This document shows positions 8,238-16,669 of a stretch of DNA of 64,000 nucleotides, in pieces. The position numbers and the translations under genes were made by a program. Source of the stretch: Desulfofundulus australicus DSM 11792 (GTDB lineage Bacteria; Bacillota; Desulfotomaculia; Desulfotomaculales; Desulfovirgulaceae). The notes below the pieces were generated by a model that had not been told where the DNA came from, searched no databases, and saw only the letters and a list, made by a program, of their open reading frames with translations. The stretch covers positions 1 to 64,000 of the forward strand of contig NZ_FQUW01000017.1 of assembly GCF_900129285.1 (NCBI RefSeq). Direction: 5' to 3'. Within the stretch, counting starts at the first letter, position 1; each line of letters begins with the position of its first letter.

Positions 8238-8522
8238 GTGAATATAACCATTGAAGAAGCTGTAGAATTTTTTATAGAAAACTGGGACCTCATTCCTGTG
8301 CTCACCACTATTAAGGGTGATTATGCCGTCCCGGTAAAGCCAAAGCGCGATGTTTACCTGGTGGTGGAGAAAAATGCGCCGGGTATCTTTCTGGCTCGCC
8401 TGGCACCGGACTTAATGCGCTTGAAGCCACTGGATGAACCGGATAGTGATGAAGCCCGCCAGTATATATACCAGCGTTTGAAAGAGGCCAACCTTATTAA
8501 AGAAAACGGTTTGAACCATTAA
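8238..8522 (+). CDS. Hypothetical 94-residue protein
   Basis: The frame starts at GTG 8238 with AGGAGG a few bases upstream, inside the end of the XRE gene. The product (begins MNITIEEAVEFFIENWDLIP) is acidic at the N-terminus, has no membrane segment or cysteine motif, and ends in a charged helix. I do not recognise a family. Its tight spacing places it as third gene of the hydrolase/XRE operon, closed by the hairpin at 8580-8600. Confidence 0.75.
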   Translation: MNITIEEAVEFFIENWDLIPVLTTIKGDYAVPVKPKRDVYLVVEKNAPGIFLARLAPDLMRLKPLDEPDSDEARQYIYQRLKEANLIKENGLNH

Positions 8523-8579
8523 TTCCTTTCCCGGTTCCAACCCGGAAGTAGCAAAATAATTACGAGAAGTGATTAAATA

Positions 8580-8600
8580 GCCCCGGAGTTCTTCCGGGGC
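8580..8600. terminator. Hairpin between convergent genes
   Basis: GCCCCGGA and TCCGGGGC form an 8-bp stem with a 5-nt loop, 60 bp past the hypothetical gene and 5 bp past the HDAC-family stop. U-tracts are weak on both strands, so its efficiency is uncertain. Confidence 0.6.
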
Positions 8601-8604
8601 ACTC

Positions 8605-9357
8605 CTATTCCTCTTCCAGTCCCCGCAGCAGGGCGCGGGCATTCTTACCCAGCACATCGCTGTTATAACCGCCTTCAAGAACGGCAAACACCCTTCCCCG
8701 GCATTTTTGCCGGGCAAAAGTACCGATTATTTTCCCGGCGGCTGCATAATCTTCTGTTTTTAACAAACGGCCCCAATCTGCTTCGTGCCGGTCAAACCCG
8801 GCCGATATGGCCACCAGATCAAATTCCCCCCGGCAGGTGAGTTCCAGATCGCGCAAAAACCTTTCCCGGCTGATCCCTTCCACATGATGGTAGGTTACCT
8901 CGGGTACGCCGGCAAAAATACTGGCCGTACCATCGCCATAATGCAGGTCGATGTCAATGATCAGTGCCTTGCTGATTATCCCCCGGCGCCTCAACCTTTC
9001 CACAGCTATGGCGATATTATTAAACCAGCAAAAACCCCAGCTGGAATCAGGGCTGGCGTGGTGCCCGGGCGGCCGAATCAAACCAAAAGCCATCTCACCC
9101 TGCATGGCCAGCTCCGAGGCCAGAATGGCCCCACCCGCTGCCAGGAGGGCAATTTCATATGTATGAGGCCGATTTTTAACCCTTTCCAGGTGCCCGGAGC
9201 TATGTACCAGTAATACATCATCATCCGTAGCCGGTGCCGGTTCAATAAATGGATAGGCTCCGGCCAGTTCTTCCACCATCAGGTCCAGCCTCCCCGCTGC
9301 CGCGGCCGGGTCGGCCGCGTAAACTTCTTTATAACGTTCGTGAAAAACCACCTTCAT
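8605..9357 (-). CDS. Histone deacetylase / acetoin-utilisation family hydrolase
   Basis: The 250-residue protein shows the zinc-deacetylase signatures: RPPGHHASPDSSWGFCWFNN (histidine pair, about 88-107), DIDLHYGDGT (metal Asp/His, about 128-137), SAGFD and LEGGYN. Bacterial members remove acyl groups from acetylpolyamines, lysines or small amides; the substrate is not determinable here. The ATG at 9357 has GGGAGGGG 6 nt upstream and is preferred over codons further upstream. It is a single-gene unit convergent with the hydrolase operon. Confidence 0.92.
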   Translation of the reverse strand: MKVVFHERYKEVYAADPAAAAGRLDLMVEELAGAYPFIEPAPATDDDVLLVHSSGHLERVKNRPHTYEIALLAAGGAILASELAMQGEMAFGLIRPPGHHASPDSSWGFCWFNNIAIAVERLRRRGIISKALIIDIDLHYGDGTASIFAGVPEVTYHHVEGISRERFLRDLELTCRGEFDLVAISAGFDRHEADWGRLLKTEDYAAAGKIIGTFARQKCRGRVFAVLEGGYNSDVLGKNARALLRGLEEE

Positions 9358-9526
9358 TACTACCCCTCCCCTCAATTAACTCTATCTTAAATTTTGTAAA
9401 GCATATTTTTTAGAGCAGGAATTGTTTCATGAATAACGAATGTTTAATAAGCAGTGTTACTGGCATCTGTAATAACGGGGATTACATATTTTTTTCTAAA
9501 TTTTGATTTCGATTGGGGGCATTATA

Positions 9527-10432
9527 ATGAACATAGAAACCAGTATCAACAAAACCAGGATGGATTTCCGGACAGTTGTGATGGCCTACCTGGAAGTAAC
9601 CAAGCCCCGTTCTGTAGTCCTGCTGGTCTTTACGGCACTGGCCACCATGGTGGTAGCGAGCGCCATGTACGGACCCGTTGCCATGTCCCAGCTGATCACG
9701 GCCACGGCGGCAGTAACCCTGGCCTGTGCCGGCGCCAATGCCGTCAGCTGTTATATTGACCGGGATCTCGATGCCAGCATGACCCGGACCCAGAAACGCC
9801 CCATTCCTGACGGCAGAATCAATCCGCCGGTAAGGGCCCTGTACTGGGGACTATTGCTCTTTGTTTCTTCCCTCTTCCTCGGCTGGAGGGTAAACCCCGT
9901 TGCCTTCGCCTGCCTCTGGGGAGGAATGATCGGCTACGTGGGCATTTACAGTCTCTGGTTGAAGCGCAGGAGTTCCTGGAACATCATCCTGGGCGGGTTT
10001 TCCGGCGGCCTGCCGGCGCTATTTGGCTGGACTGCGGTAACGGGGAAGGTGGATTTGCTACCTCTTCTCATCGCTGCCCTGGTCGTCTTGTGGATTCCCA
10101 ACCATATCTGGAGCCTGGCCATCTTTTACAAGGAAGATTACGCCAGGGTAAAAGTACCCATGCTTCCTGTGGTCTGTGAAGCCAGAAAAGCCCTGCATTG
10201 TCTTATTAGCACCGTTATTCTGATGGTCGCCTGCTCTCTCCTGATCTACTTTGCGGGCTCGTGGGGAACCATTTACCTGGCAACGGCAATAATTACCGGC
10301 CTGGCTGCCATCGGGTTAAGCACATATGTTTATCTTCGCCCAGCCCGCCAAAATGCCTGGCTGCTTTTCAAGTTTTCCAGCCCCTATCTTTTCCTTCTTT
10401 TCCTGGGGATGATGCTTGATACCTGGCTCTAA
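9527..10432 (+). CDS. ctaB: Protoheme IX farnesyltransferase (heme O synthase)
   Basis: The 301-residue membrane protein belongs to the UbiA prenyltransferase superfamily and fits CtaB/CyoE: DRDLDASMTRTQKRPIP (about 82-98) and YKEDYARVKVPMLPVV (about 203-218) are the two Asp-rich motifs that bind the farnesyl diphosphate, and about nine hydrophobic segments follow the family pattern. CtaB converts heme B into heme O for heme-copper oxidases. No oxidase genes are in this window, which is odd in an anaerobe with CO dehydrogenase. The ATG at 9527 follows GGGGG at proper spacing. A terminator follows at 10506. Confidence 0.9.
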   Translation: MNIETSINKTRMDFRTVVMAYLEVTKPRSVVLLVFTALATMVVASAMYGPVAMSQLITATAAVTLACAGANAVSCYIDRDLDASMTRTQKRPIPDGRINPPVRALYWGLLLFVSSLFLGWRVNPVAFACLWGGMIGYVGIYSLWLKRRSSWNIILGGFSGGLPALFGWTAVTGKVDLLPLLIAALVVLWIPNHIWSLAIFYKEDYARVKVPMLPVVCEARKALHCLISTVILMVACSLLIYFAGSWGTIYLATAIITGLAAIGLSTYVYLRPARQNAWLLFKFSSPYLFLLFLGMMLDTWL

Positions 10433-10505
10433 ATCCGCAATAAGGGAGCAGTTCACCCGGCTCACCGGCGAAATGACGGAAACGACAGTAAAATCGGGAC
10501 AGCCC

Positions 10506-10542
10506 GGCCAGCCCTCCTGTTTTCAGGGCTGGCCTTTTATTT
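10506..10542 (+). terminator. Intrinsic terminator between ctaB and the ABC operon
   Basis: GGCCAGCCCT (10506-10515) pairs with AGGGCTGGCC (10525-10534) and is followed by TTTTATTTT. It ends ctaB and could act on the convergent ABC operon as well. Confidence 0.92.
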
Positions 10543-11352
10543 TCAGCTCCCGCTCAAAAGCGCCCGGTCATAGGTAAAGGCGTCGCCACTGGCCTGTTCA
10601 AACATCCTGAGAAGATCGGCTACCGTTGTCCTTTCCCTTTCAGGCCCGCACAGGTCCAGAATGATCCTCCCCTCATGCATCATAATTGTACGGTTGCCGG
10701 TATGCAGTGCCTGCGCCAGATTATGGGTGACCATAAGGGTGGTAAGCCGGTGCCGGGCAATTATTCTTTCCGTTAATTCCATAACTGTGGCGGCAGTACG
10801 CGGGTCAAGAGCAGCAGTATGCTCATCCAGCAAAAGGATTTTGGGAGTAGCAATGGTGGCCATCAATACGGCCAGGGCCTGGCGCTGGCCGCCGGACAAT
10901 AAACCCACCCGGGTGGAAAGCCGATTCTCCAAACCCAATCCCAAAAGGGCCAGGCGTTCCTTAAAAAGCTGCCGTTCAGCCTGAGTAATCCCCGGACGCA
11001 AGCGACGGGAGCGGCCACGACGCAAAGCCAGGGCCAGATTTTCTTCAATAGTCATGGAAGCAGCGGTACCCTGCAGGGGATCCTGGAAAACGCGGCCAAT
11101 TCGGGCTGCCCGGATATGCTCAGGCCAGTGGGTGATATCCTCGCCGTCCAGGATCACTTTTCCACCGTCAACTCGATAAACCCCGGCTATAACGTTTAAG
11201 AGAGTAGATTTACCCGCTCCATTGCTGCCGATGATGGTTACCACATCTCCTGCACGAACGAACAGGTTAATTCCCTTTAAGGCTACTTTTTCATTAATCC
11301 CGCCGGGATGGAAGATCTTGTGTATATTTTCCAGTCTCAGCAACCCCTTCAC
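10543..11352 (-). CDS. ABC transporter ATP-binding protein (TrpZ-like)
   Basis: The 269-residue ATPase has Walker A GSNGAGKS (about 42-49), Q-loop VFQDP, signature LSGGQRQ (about 156-162), Walker B KILLLDEHTAALD and the switch histidine VTHN. It is the energy subunit of the transporter formed with the next two genes. Its start lies 59 bp inside the permease gene, so translation is coupled. The transporter type (ABC_sub_bind lipoprotein plus branched-chain-type permease) is the one often called TrpXYZ in Firmicutes. Confidence 0.93.
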   Translation of the reverse strand: MKGLLRLENIHKIFHPGGINEKVALKGINLFVRAGDVVTIIGSNGAGKSTLLNVIAGVYRVDGGKVILDGEDITHWPEHIRAARIGRVFQDPLQGTAASMTIEENLALALRRGRSRRLRPGITQAERQLFKERLALLGLGLENRLSTRVGLLSGGQRQALAVLMATIATPKILLLDEHTAALDPRTAATVMELTERIIARHRLTTLMVTHNLAQALHTGNRTIMMHEGRIILDLCGPERERTTVADLLRMFEQASGDAFTYDRALLSGS

Positions 11353-12238
11353 CCCGCAAACGCAATGACCGGAACCCCAACCGCTGTCTTACCAGAGGGA
11401 AGGCCAGAGCAATTACCACAATCAGTGAGGTAAACAATTTCAAATCCGTTGCCGGCATACCCAGTTGCAGAACCAGGCCGATAACAGCCCGGTAGACAAT
11501 GGAACCGGCTATTGCCGCCAGTAAGGAGCGGAAAAGGGTTTGATTACCAACCAGCGCCTCCCCGATAATAACCGCCGCCAGGCCGGCGATGATCATCCCG
11601 ATACCCATCCCAACATCGGCAAAACCCTGGTACTGGGCCACGAGGCTGCCAGAAAGCGCCACCAGAGCGTTGCCGATGGCCAGCCCCACCAGTTTCATGG
11701 TACCTGTGTTTACCCCCAGGCTACGGATCATTTGCTCGTTATCTCCCGTAGCCCGCACAGACATGCCCAGCTCTGTTTGTAAAAAAAGGTAGAGGAGTCC
11801 AACAACCAAAACCACCACTGTTAAAGCCAGCAGAAGCGGTCCCCATGGCTCTAATAAAGCTATTTCCCCGACCCGGGTAAATATTGTCTGCTCACGAAGA
11901 AGGGACAGGTTTGCCTGCCCCATAATTCGCAAATTGATGGAATAAAGAGCAATCATGGTCAGAATTCCCGAAAGCAGGGGAGCCACCCTCAGGCCGGTGT
12001 GCAGAAAAGCGGTAACCATACCGGCCAATCCGCCGCAGAGCACAGCCACCAGCAGGGCCACCCAGGGGCTGTAACCGAGCAGGATACAGTGCGCCGTTAT
12101 GGCCGCACCCAGAGTGAAAGTACCATCAACCGTTAAATCAGGGTAGTCAAGTACCCTGAAGGTGATATACACCCCCAGAACCATGGCTCCCCATAATAAG
12201 CCCTGTTCCAGGGAACCCAACCAGATGCTTAAAGACAT
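11294..12238 (-). CDS. ABC transporter permease (TrpY-like, branched-chain amino-acid type)
   Basis: The 314 residues form about nine hydrophobic segments and match the BPD_transp_2 permease family. The motif TGDNEQMIRSLGVN (about 183-196) is the cytoplasmic loop that meets the ATPase. It starts with ATG 12238, 10 bp after the substrate-binding lipoprotein, and its end overlaps the ATPase gene. Confidence 0.92.
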   Translation of the reverse strand: MSLSIWLGSLEQGLLWGAMVLGVYITFRVLDYPDLTVDGTFTLGAAITAHCILLGYSPWVALLVAVLCGGLAGMVTAFLHTGLRVAPLLSGILTMIALYSINLRIMGQANLSLLREQTIFTRVGEIALLEPWGPLLLALTVVVLVVGLLYLFLQTELGMSVRATGDNEQMIRSLGVNTGTMKLVGLAIGNALVALSGSLVAQYQGFADVGMGIGMIIAGLAAVIIGEALVGNQTLFRSLLAAIAGSIVYRAVIGLVLQLGMPATDLKLFTSLIVVIALAFPLVRQRLGFRSLRLRGEGVAETGKYTQDLPSRRD

Positions 12239-12248
12239 GATGCTTCAC

Positions 12249-13241
12249 CTACTCAATAATTTTACTGGCTTTTTTCTTTAAGTCCTCCGGAATGGTTACG
12301 CCATAGGCTGCCGCCGCTTTGGCATTTAAAACGATACTCAACTCCTTTTGTTTTTCAATAGGCATATTCTGGGGCTTTTCTCCCTTCAAAACTCTTATGG
12401 CCATCTCGCCGGTCTGCTGGCCCAGTTTGTAATAATCGATTCCAATCGTGGCCAGAGCCCCTGCTTCCACCGTATTGCTCTCCCCGGCAATTACCGGCAA
12501 CCTGTGCTTTTCGGCCACCTGGATCACCCCCGCCACAGCGGAGACGACTGTGTTATCCGTGGGAACATAAATGGCATCCACCCGCCCCACCAGGGACTGG
12601 GTAGCCTGTACCACCTCGCTGCTGGCTGTAACAGGAGCTTCCACCACGGTCAGGCCAAGTACCGGTGCTTCTTCCTTAACGATTTTCACCTGCACCTGGG
12701 AATTTACTTCGCTGGAGTTATAGATGACTCCCACCTTTCTGGCATCTGGAACCAGCTCTTTAAGCAACTGCAATTGCTCCTTAATCGGGTTCATATCCGT
12801 GGTGCCGGTAACATTGGTACCGGGCTTCTCCATGCTCTTAACCAGTTTCGCCTTTACGGGATCCGTAACGGCGGTGATTAAAATAGGAATGTCTTTAGTT
12901 TCATTGGCCATGGCCATGGCGGAAGGAGTGGCAATAGCCAGAATGAGGTCTTTTTTGTCCTGAACAAACTTACGGGCAATGGCTTGAAGGGTGGACTGGT
13001 CACCCTGGGCATTCTGGAAATCTACCTGGAGATTCTTTCCTTCCACATAACCATTGGCCGACAGGGTTTCCAGGAAACCTTTTCGTGCCGCGTCCAGAGC
13101 CGGATGTTCCACAATCTGGATAATGCCGAGCTTTACCGCCTTTACTTCACTTTTGACGCCCTGCTTACTTCCTCCTGAGCCACACCCTGCCATTAAAAAA
13201 GCCAACCCCAGTACAAGCACCGGCAAAAGCCATCTTTTCAT
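12249..13241 (-). CDS. ABC transporter substrate-binding lipoprotein (TrpX-like)
   Basis: The 330-residue product starts MKRWLLPVLVLGLAFLMAGC, a lipoprotein signal with lipobox LMAGC, followed by an ABC_sub_bind domain (periplasmic-binding-like fold, about 40-325). The family is often linked to tryptophan or related aromatic ligands, but the ligand cannot be read from the sequence. The ATG at 13241 has AAGGAGG 7 nt upstream and gives a proper signal peptide. A longer in-frame start at 13325, also with AGGAGG, would add 28 residues before the signal peptide and is less likely to be the mature form. Confidence 0.9.
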   Translation of the reverse strand: MKRWLLPVLVLGLAFLMAGCGSGGSKQGVKSEVKAVKLGIIQIVEHPALDAARKGFLETLSANGYVEGKNLQVDFQNAQGDQSTLQAIARKFVQDKKDLILAIATPSAMAMANETKDIPILITAVTDPVKAKLVKSMEKPGTNVTGTTDMNPIKEQLQLLKELVPDARKVGVIYNSSEVNSQVQVKIVKEEAPVLGLTVVEAPVTASSEVVQATQSLVGRVDAIYVPTDNTVVSAVAGVIQVAEKHRLPVIAGESNTVEAGALATIGIDYYKLGQQTGEMAIRVLKGEKPQNMPIEKQKELSIVLNAKAAAAYGVTIPEDLKKKASKIIE

Positions 13242-13295
13242 TTTCCTGCCTCCTTTTCTTTGACCGGTTGACGAGGCAGCAAAAAACAACGGGCA

Positions 13296-13322
13296 ACAAT
13301 AAAAATGCTCCCGGCGGGAGCA
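13296..13322 (-). terminator. Terminator-like hairpin in the leader of the ABC transporter operon
   Basis: TGCTCCC and GGGAGCA (13306-13312, 13316-13322) form a stem followed on the minus strand by TTTTTATTGTT. It lies between the promoter at 13398-13427 and the lipoprotein start, so it could act as an attenuator. The outer arms GGGCAA and TTGCCC also pair. No T-box sequence is present. Confidence 0.6.
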
Positions 13323-13397
13323 CATTGCCCACCTCCTGCCATCCTGCCGTGTTACCTCTTCCGGCGGGCCAACCGGCTACTTATTTAAGTTAACTTT

Positions 13398-13427
13398 ATC
13401 TTATGGTGAAGGGGTGGCGGCTGTCAA
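13398..13427 (-). promoter_or_regulatory. Sigma-A-type promoter of the ABC transporter operon
   Basis: On the minus strand TTGACA (13422-13427) and TAAGAT (13398-13403) are separated by 18 bp. Transcription would begin near 13391 and give a leader of about 150 nt. Confidence 0.7.
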
Positions 13428-13443
13428 TAATTTTTCAGTTCGC

Positions 13444-13884
13444 TTAAAGAGGGACCGGTGTCCGCAGGAGGTAGATGATCACCAGTACCGTAACCAGCAG
13501 CAGCATGGCGGCCAGCAACATATCGGCGGTGAGCGAGTGCCGGTAAGTACCCTCGTTAATCTGGCAGCGGGTCTGCCGGTAACGGACGGCGGCCAGGACG
13601 ACCACCAGCCCAGCCATGACACTGGAGCTTATCCCCAGATAGGCGGCCGATCCCCTGGACGGCGCAGTAACCATGCCCGCCTGCCACTCCAGCAGCCGCA
13701 AATAGAACGAAAATTTTTCAATGACAAAACCAAAAGCCAGAATGGCCACGGCCGTACGGATCCAGGACAGGAAGGTGCGCTCGTTGGCCAGGTGTTCCTG
13801 GATGTGTTGCCGGTCACCGGTACGGTCGCATTTTTGCTCTTCTTTTTCCTTTCCGTTCAATTCCAGCTTCCCCTCTGTTACCAT
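13444..13884 (-). CDS. DUF202 (YidH-type) small membrane protein
   Basis: The 146-residue protein has the DUF202 signature LANERTFLSWIRTAVAILAF (about 32-51) and three hydrophobic segments (about 44-62, 83-101, 119-138). Function is unknown; the family is a widespread inner-membrane protein. Its start overlaps the end of the FmdE gene by 7 bp, so the two are co-translated. Confidence 0.88.
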   Translation of the reverse strand: MVTEGKLELNGKEKEEQKCDRTGDRQHIQEHLANERTFLSWIRTAVAILAFGFVIEKFSFYLRLLEWQAGMVTAPSRGSAAYLGISSSVMAGLVVVLAAVRYRQTRCQINEGTYRHSLTADMLLAAMLLLVTVLVIIYLLRTPVPL

Positions 13885-14486
13885 CCCCTGGTATATTCGC
13901 CGGCACAGGGGATGCAGGCAAATTTTCCGTCCCGCACCCTGGCCCGGGCCTCGGACACCGGTTCGCCGCAGAAGGCACAGGTTACGGAATTAAAAATGCG
14001 CGCTTTCGGCGGCAGTTCAACCTTTACATGTTGCACTGCACAAAGCTCCTCCGGCGGAGCTTCGAGGATATACCGGGTGCGCTGTTCTTGATGCTCCCGG
14101 AAGAGCTGCCGTTCCCTCTCATCGGCGGTGCCGGCAAATACCTTTTCCCTTAAGGCCCGGAACTCATCGTTTTGCCGCCACGCGCCCCCCTTGACCGAAA
14201 CGCGTACCGCCTTCCCGCTTTCCCGGCAGATAAAGGTAAACACATGCTTGCCGTGATCCCGGTACAGCAAATTGCCCTTACCCAGGGTGCAGCCGGTAAG
14301 TACCATCACCGCATCCACACCGCAGGCATCGTTCTCCACAATGGCCACCAGTTCTTCGTCCTCCGCCCGGTGTCCGGCCAGCTCTTGCAGGCCGATTTTC
14401 GCCGCCCGGTACCCCACGGCCAGGCCGGGGCAGGAGTGCCCATGAAACTCCACGCACTTTTCCCAATCTCCTTTATCTGTATACAT
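13878..14486 (-). CDS. FmdE family protein (formylmethanofuran dehydrogenase subunit E-like)
   Basis: The 202-residue protein begins with the FmdE domain: FHGHSCPGLAVGYRAAKIGL at about 14-33, then NDACGVDAVMVLTGCTLGKGN at about 52-72. A zinc-ribbon pair, CAFC and CIPC, closes the C-terminus (about 170-195). FmdE proteins in anaerobic bacteria are linked to molybdenum or tungsten enzymes such as formate or formylmethanofuran dehydrogenases, but the reaction is not established. It is coupled to the DUF202 gene. Confidence 0.9.
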   Translation of the reverse strand: MYTDKGDWEKCVEFHGHSCPGLAVGYRAAKIGLQELAGHRAEDEELVAIVENDACGVDAVMVLTGCTLGKGNLLYRDHGKHVFTFICRESGKAVRVSVKGGAWRQNDEFRALREKVFAGTADERERQLFREHQEQRTRYILEAPPEELCAVQHVKVELPPKARIFNSVTCAFCGEPVSEARARVRDGKFACIPCAGEYTRGW

Positions 14487-14596
14487 TTCAACTCACTCCC
14501 TGTTACTGGTATTCACGTGTTTTATTCGCTTTCATTTTTAATTACCCTTTTTCAGGGCAAAATAAAAACGGTTCTAAACCAAGGGGTGTTGGTAAA

Positions 14597-15775
14597 ATGA
14601 AGAGATACGGAAAATATATCCTGATCCCGGTTATAATTTTTACCGCCTTTATTTTCCTGTCCGGTGGAAATAAAGCAATTCTTCCTGTTCAGGGTCTGCA
14701 ACGACACTTCCATCCCGTTGATGACGAACTGGGCGCAGGAAAAGCATCCACAATTTACGATGAAAAGGGCAATCTGGTGACCATGATATCCCGCCGGGTG
14801 AGCGTTGGAGATGAAATTTTCACTGCCGGTGGGAAACATTACCGGGTGATAAAAGTAGATGGCAACCTGGCCACGGCCCGCGATTTGGGAATGGACAGGC
14901 AGCTGATGACTTATAATGAACTTTTTTCTAAAATGGAGATACCGGCGGCAGCAGCTCGCAATAATCACCGGCCCGTGGCTATTTATCATACCCATAGCGA
15001 CGAATCCTATCTTCCTTCCGACGGCAGCGCCTCCATTCCTTTCCGCGGCGGGATTTTTCAGGTCGGTGATTCCTATACCTATAGTTTGGCCAACGATGGG
15101 GCCAGGGTGCTGCACGATAAAACCCCCCACGATCCCCATGACGATAACGCTTATTACCGCTCGCGCCGGACGGCAGTGCAGTTACTGCAAAAGAACCCCA
15201 TCGCCATCTTTGATGTCCATCGTGATGGGGTGGATGACCCCGAATTCTACCGGAGAATCGTTTCCAATGAACAGGTGGCCCAGATGCGCTTTGTCGTGGG
15301 GCGAGAAAACCCCCACATGCAGGCCAACCTGGATTTCGCCAAACGCTTGATGGCTTATGCCAACAAAATGCACTGGCCCATTGCCAAGGATATTTTTGTA
15401 GCACAGGGTAATTACAATCAAGATCTCCTGCCCACAGCCTTATTGATAGAAGCGGGTACCTACACCAATAGCAAAGAAGAAGCCATGCGCGGGATTGCCC
15501 TGCTGGCGGATGCGGTTCCGATAATTCTGGGTATTACCGGACCCACGAGCACCCCCGATGCCCCTGAATACGGAAAACCGGTAACGGACCCGACTGCCCG
15601 CCGGACCGGCGTGTGGTCCAGCCTGGCCTGGATTGTCATAATCACCCTGATTGGTGGAGGCCTTTTTGTACTCATCAGTACCGGCAGTTATGAAAAAGCT
15701 AAAAACCAGCTATCCCACTTCTTCGGCCGGGAAATGGCCGATATCTGGGAAATAAAAAAGAACCGGGAGAAGTAA
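14597..15775 (+). CDS. spoIIP: Stage II sporulation protein P
   Basis: The 392 residues include an N-terminal membrane segment (about 7-23), the SpoIIP hydrolase domain with AIYHTHSDESYLPSDG (about 128-143) and FDVHRDGVDD, and a C-terminal membrane segment (about 335-355). SpoIIP is a cell-wall amidase and endopeptidase that thins septal peptidoglycan so that the mother cell can engulf the forespore, together with SpoIID and SpoIIM. The second, C-terminal membrane segment is a variation on the usual single anchor. The ATG at 14597 is the natural start; it stands alone in its orientation. Confidence 0.92.
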   Translation: MKRYGKYILIPVIIFTAFIFLSGGNKAILPVQGLQRHFHPVDDELGAGKASTIYDEKGNLVTMISRRVSVGDEIFTAGGKHYRVIKVDGNLATARDLGMDRQLMTYNELFSKMEIPAAAARNNHRPVAIYHTHSDESYLPSDGSASIPFRGGIFQVGDSYTYSLANDGARVLHDKTPHDPHDDNAYYRSRRTAVQLLQKNPIAIFDVHRDGVDDPEFYRRIVSNEQVAQMRFVVGRENPHMQANLDFAKRLMAYANKMHWPIAKDIFVAQGNYNQDLLPTALLIEAGTYTNSKEEAMRGIALLADAVPIILGITGPTSTPDAPEYGKPVTDPTARRTGVWSSLAWIVIITLIGGGLFVLISTGSYEKAKNQLSHFFGREMADIWEIKKNREK

Positions 15776-15937
15776 AGGGAAAACCGGGGAGAAGCAGGGG
15801 CTGATAGCAAAACCGATTTGCCGGGCAGCGCCTTTGCGCCCACCTGGGAAAACATTATGCATAATCGGCATTTTTTTGCACACTTACTTCTGGCCCATGC
15901 CCGGAATGAACCGGCTGTTTTAAACTAATTTACTTAC

Positions 15938-15965
15938 ACGGGTCCGGCAGGACCCGTTTTTCGTT
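15938..15965 (+). terminator. Intrinsic terminator
   Basis: ACGGGTCC (15938-15945) pairs with GGACCCGT (15950-15957), followed by TTTTCGTTTCTT. It lies between spoIIP and the coiled-coil gene. Confidence 0.9.
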
Positions 15966-16033
15966 TCTTCTAAAAATTTTTGCTTGCTGTAACCAGCTTT
16001 CCCTGATATGCTGGAAACAGAGGGTGATTTATT

Positions 16034-16576
16034 ATGGAAGAAGTAAAAAAAGAGATTGCCGCCACTTCCGATGAGCAGGATTACCGCCGGGAAGGACAGA
16101 TGTTTTTCCTGGGGAGCTGGGTACAGGGTGAAATACGGGACTTGCGCAATGAAATCCGCGAATTGCGCAAGGAAATGGCGGAAAAAGAAACCGGACTAAG
16201 ACAGGAGATAAATACCGGAATTAGTTTGCTTCGTCAAGAAATTAAAACCGTAGAAAACAACCTGCGCCAGGAAATTGCCGCACTGCGCCAGGAAATGAAA
16301 ACCGAAAACAACAACCTGCGCCAGGAAATTACCGCGCTGCGCCACGAAATGAAAACCGAAAACAACAACCTGTGCCAGGAAATTGCCGCACTTCACCAGG
16401 AAATAAAAACCGAAAACAACAACCTGCGCCAGGAAACCAAATCCCTGGAGAACAACCTGCGCCAGGAAATTGCCGCGCTGGCTCATGGAATCAAAAGTTT
16501 ATTCTGGGCCACCATCGGCATCGCCGTGGCCGCCCTGGCTGTAACCATCAGTGTGGCCGTTAAGGTATGGCGGTAA
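16034..16576 (+). CDS. Repeat coiled-coil protein with a C-terminal membrane anchor
   Basis: The 180-residue protein is almost all coiled coil. From about residue 72 to 150 it repeats an 18-residue unit, [18 protein letters not shown], with small changes; the DNA repeats with a 54-bp period. A single hydrophobic segment near the C-terminus ([20 protein letters not shown]) would anchor it in the membrane with the coil on one face. Similar proteins are annotated DUF1640-like or simply coiled coil; function unknown. The ATG at 16034 follows AGAGGGTG. Repeat copy number may vary between strains. Confidence 0.8.
   Translation: MEEVKKEIAATSDEQDYRREGQMFFLGSWVQGEIRDLRNEIRELRKEMAEKETGLRQEINTGISLLRQEIKTVENNLRQEIAALRQEMKTENNNLRQEITALRHEMKTENNNLCQEIAALHQEIKTENNNLRQETKSLENNLRQEIAALAHGIKSLFWATIGIAVAALAVTISVAVKVWR
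16252..16466 (+). repeat. Degenerate 54-bp tandem repeats in the coiled-coil gene
   Basis: About four units beginning AACAACCTGCGCCAGGAAAT recur at 54-bp spacing, with a shorter last interval. Differences are mostly single bases (for example cgc to tgc), which points to duplication of the segment and later drift. Confidence 0.85.
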
Positions 16577-16669
16577 CCGATACACGTTAACCCTGTCCCC
16601 GCAAAACCACTCCAGGAACCGCGCGGCTTTTTGAAGGTATGGACATGACGGCTGGCGGTAAGAAGATAT

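Noticed and set aside
13242-13400. Trp T-box before the TrpXYZ-like transporter
   Set aside because: No GGGTGGNACCGCG-type motif or Stem I; only a plain terminator hairpin.
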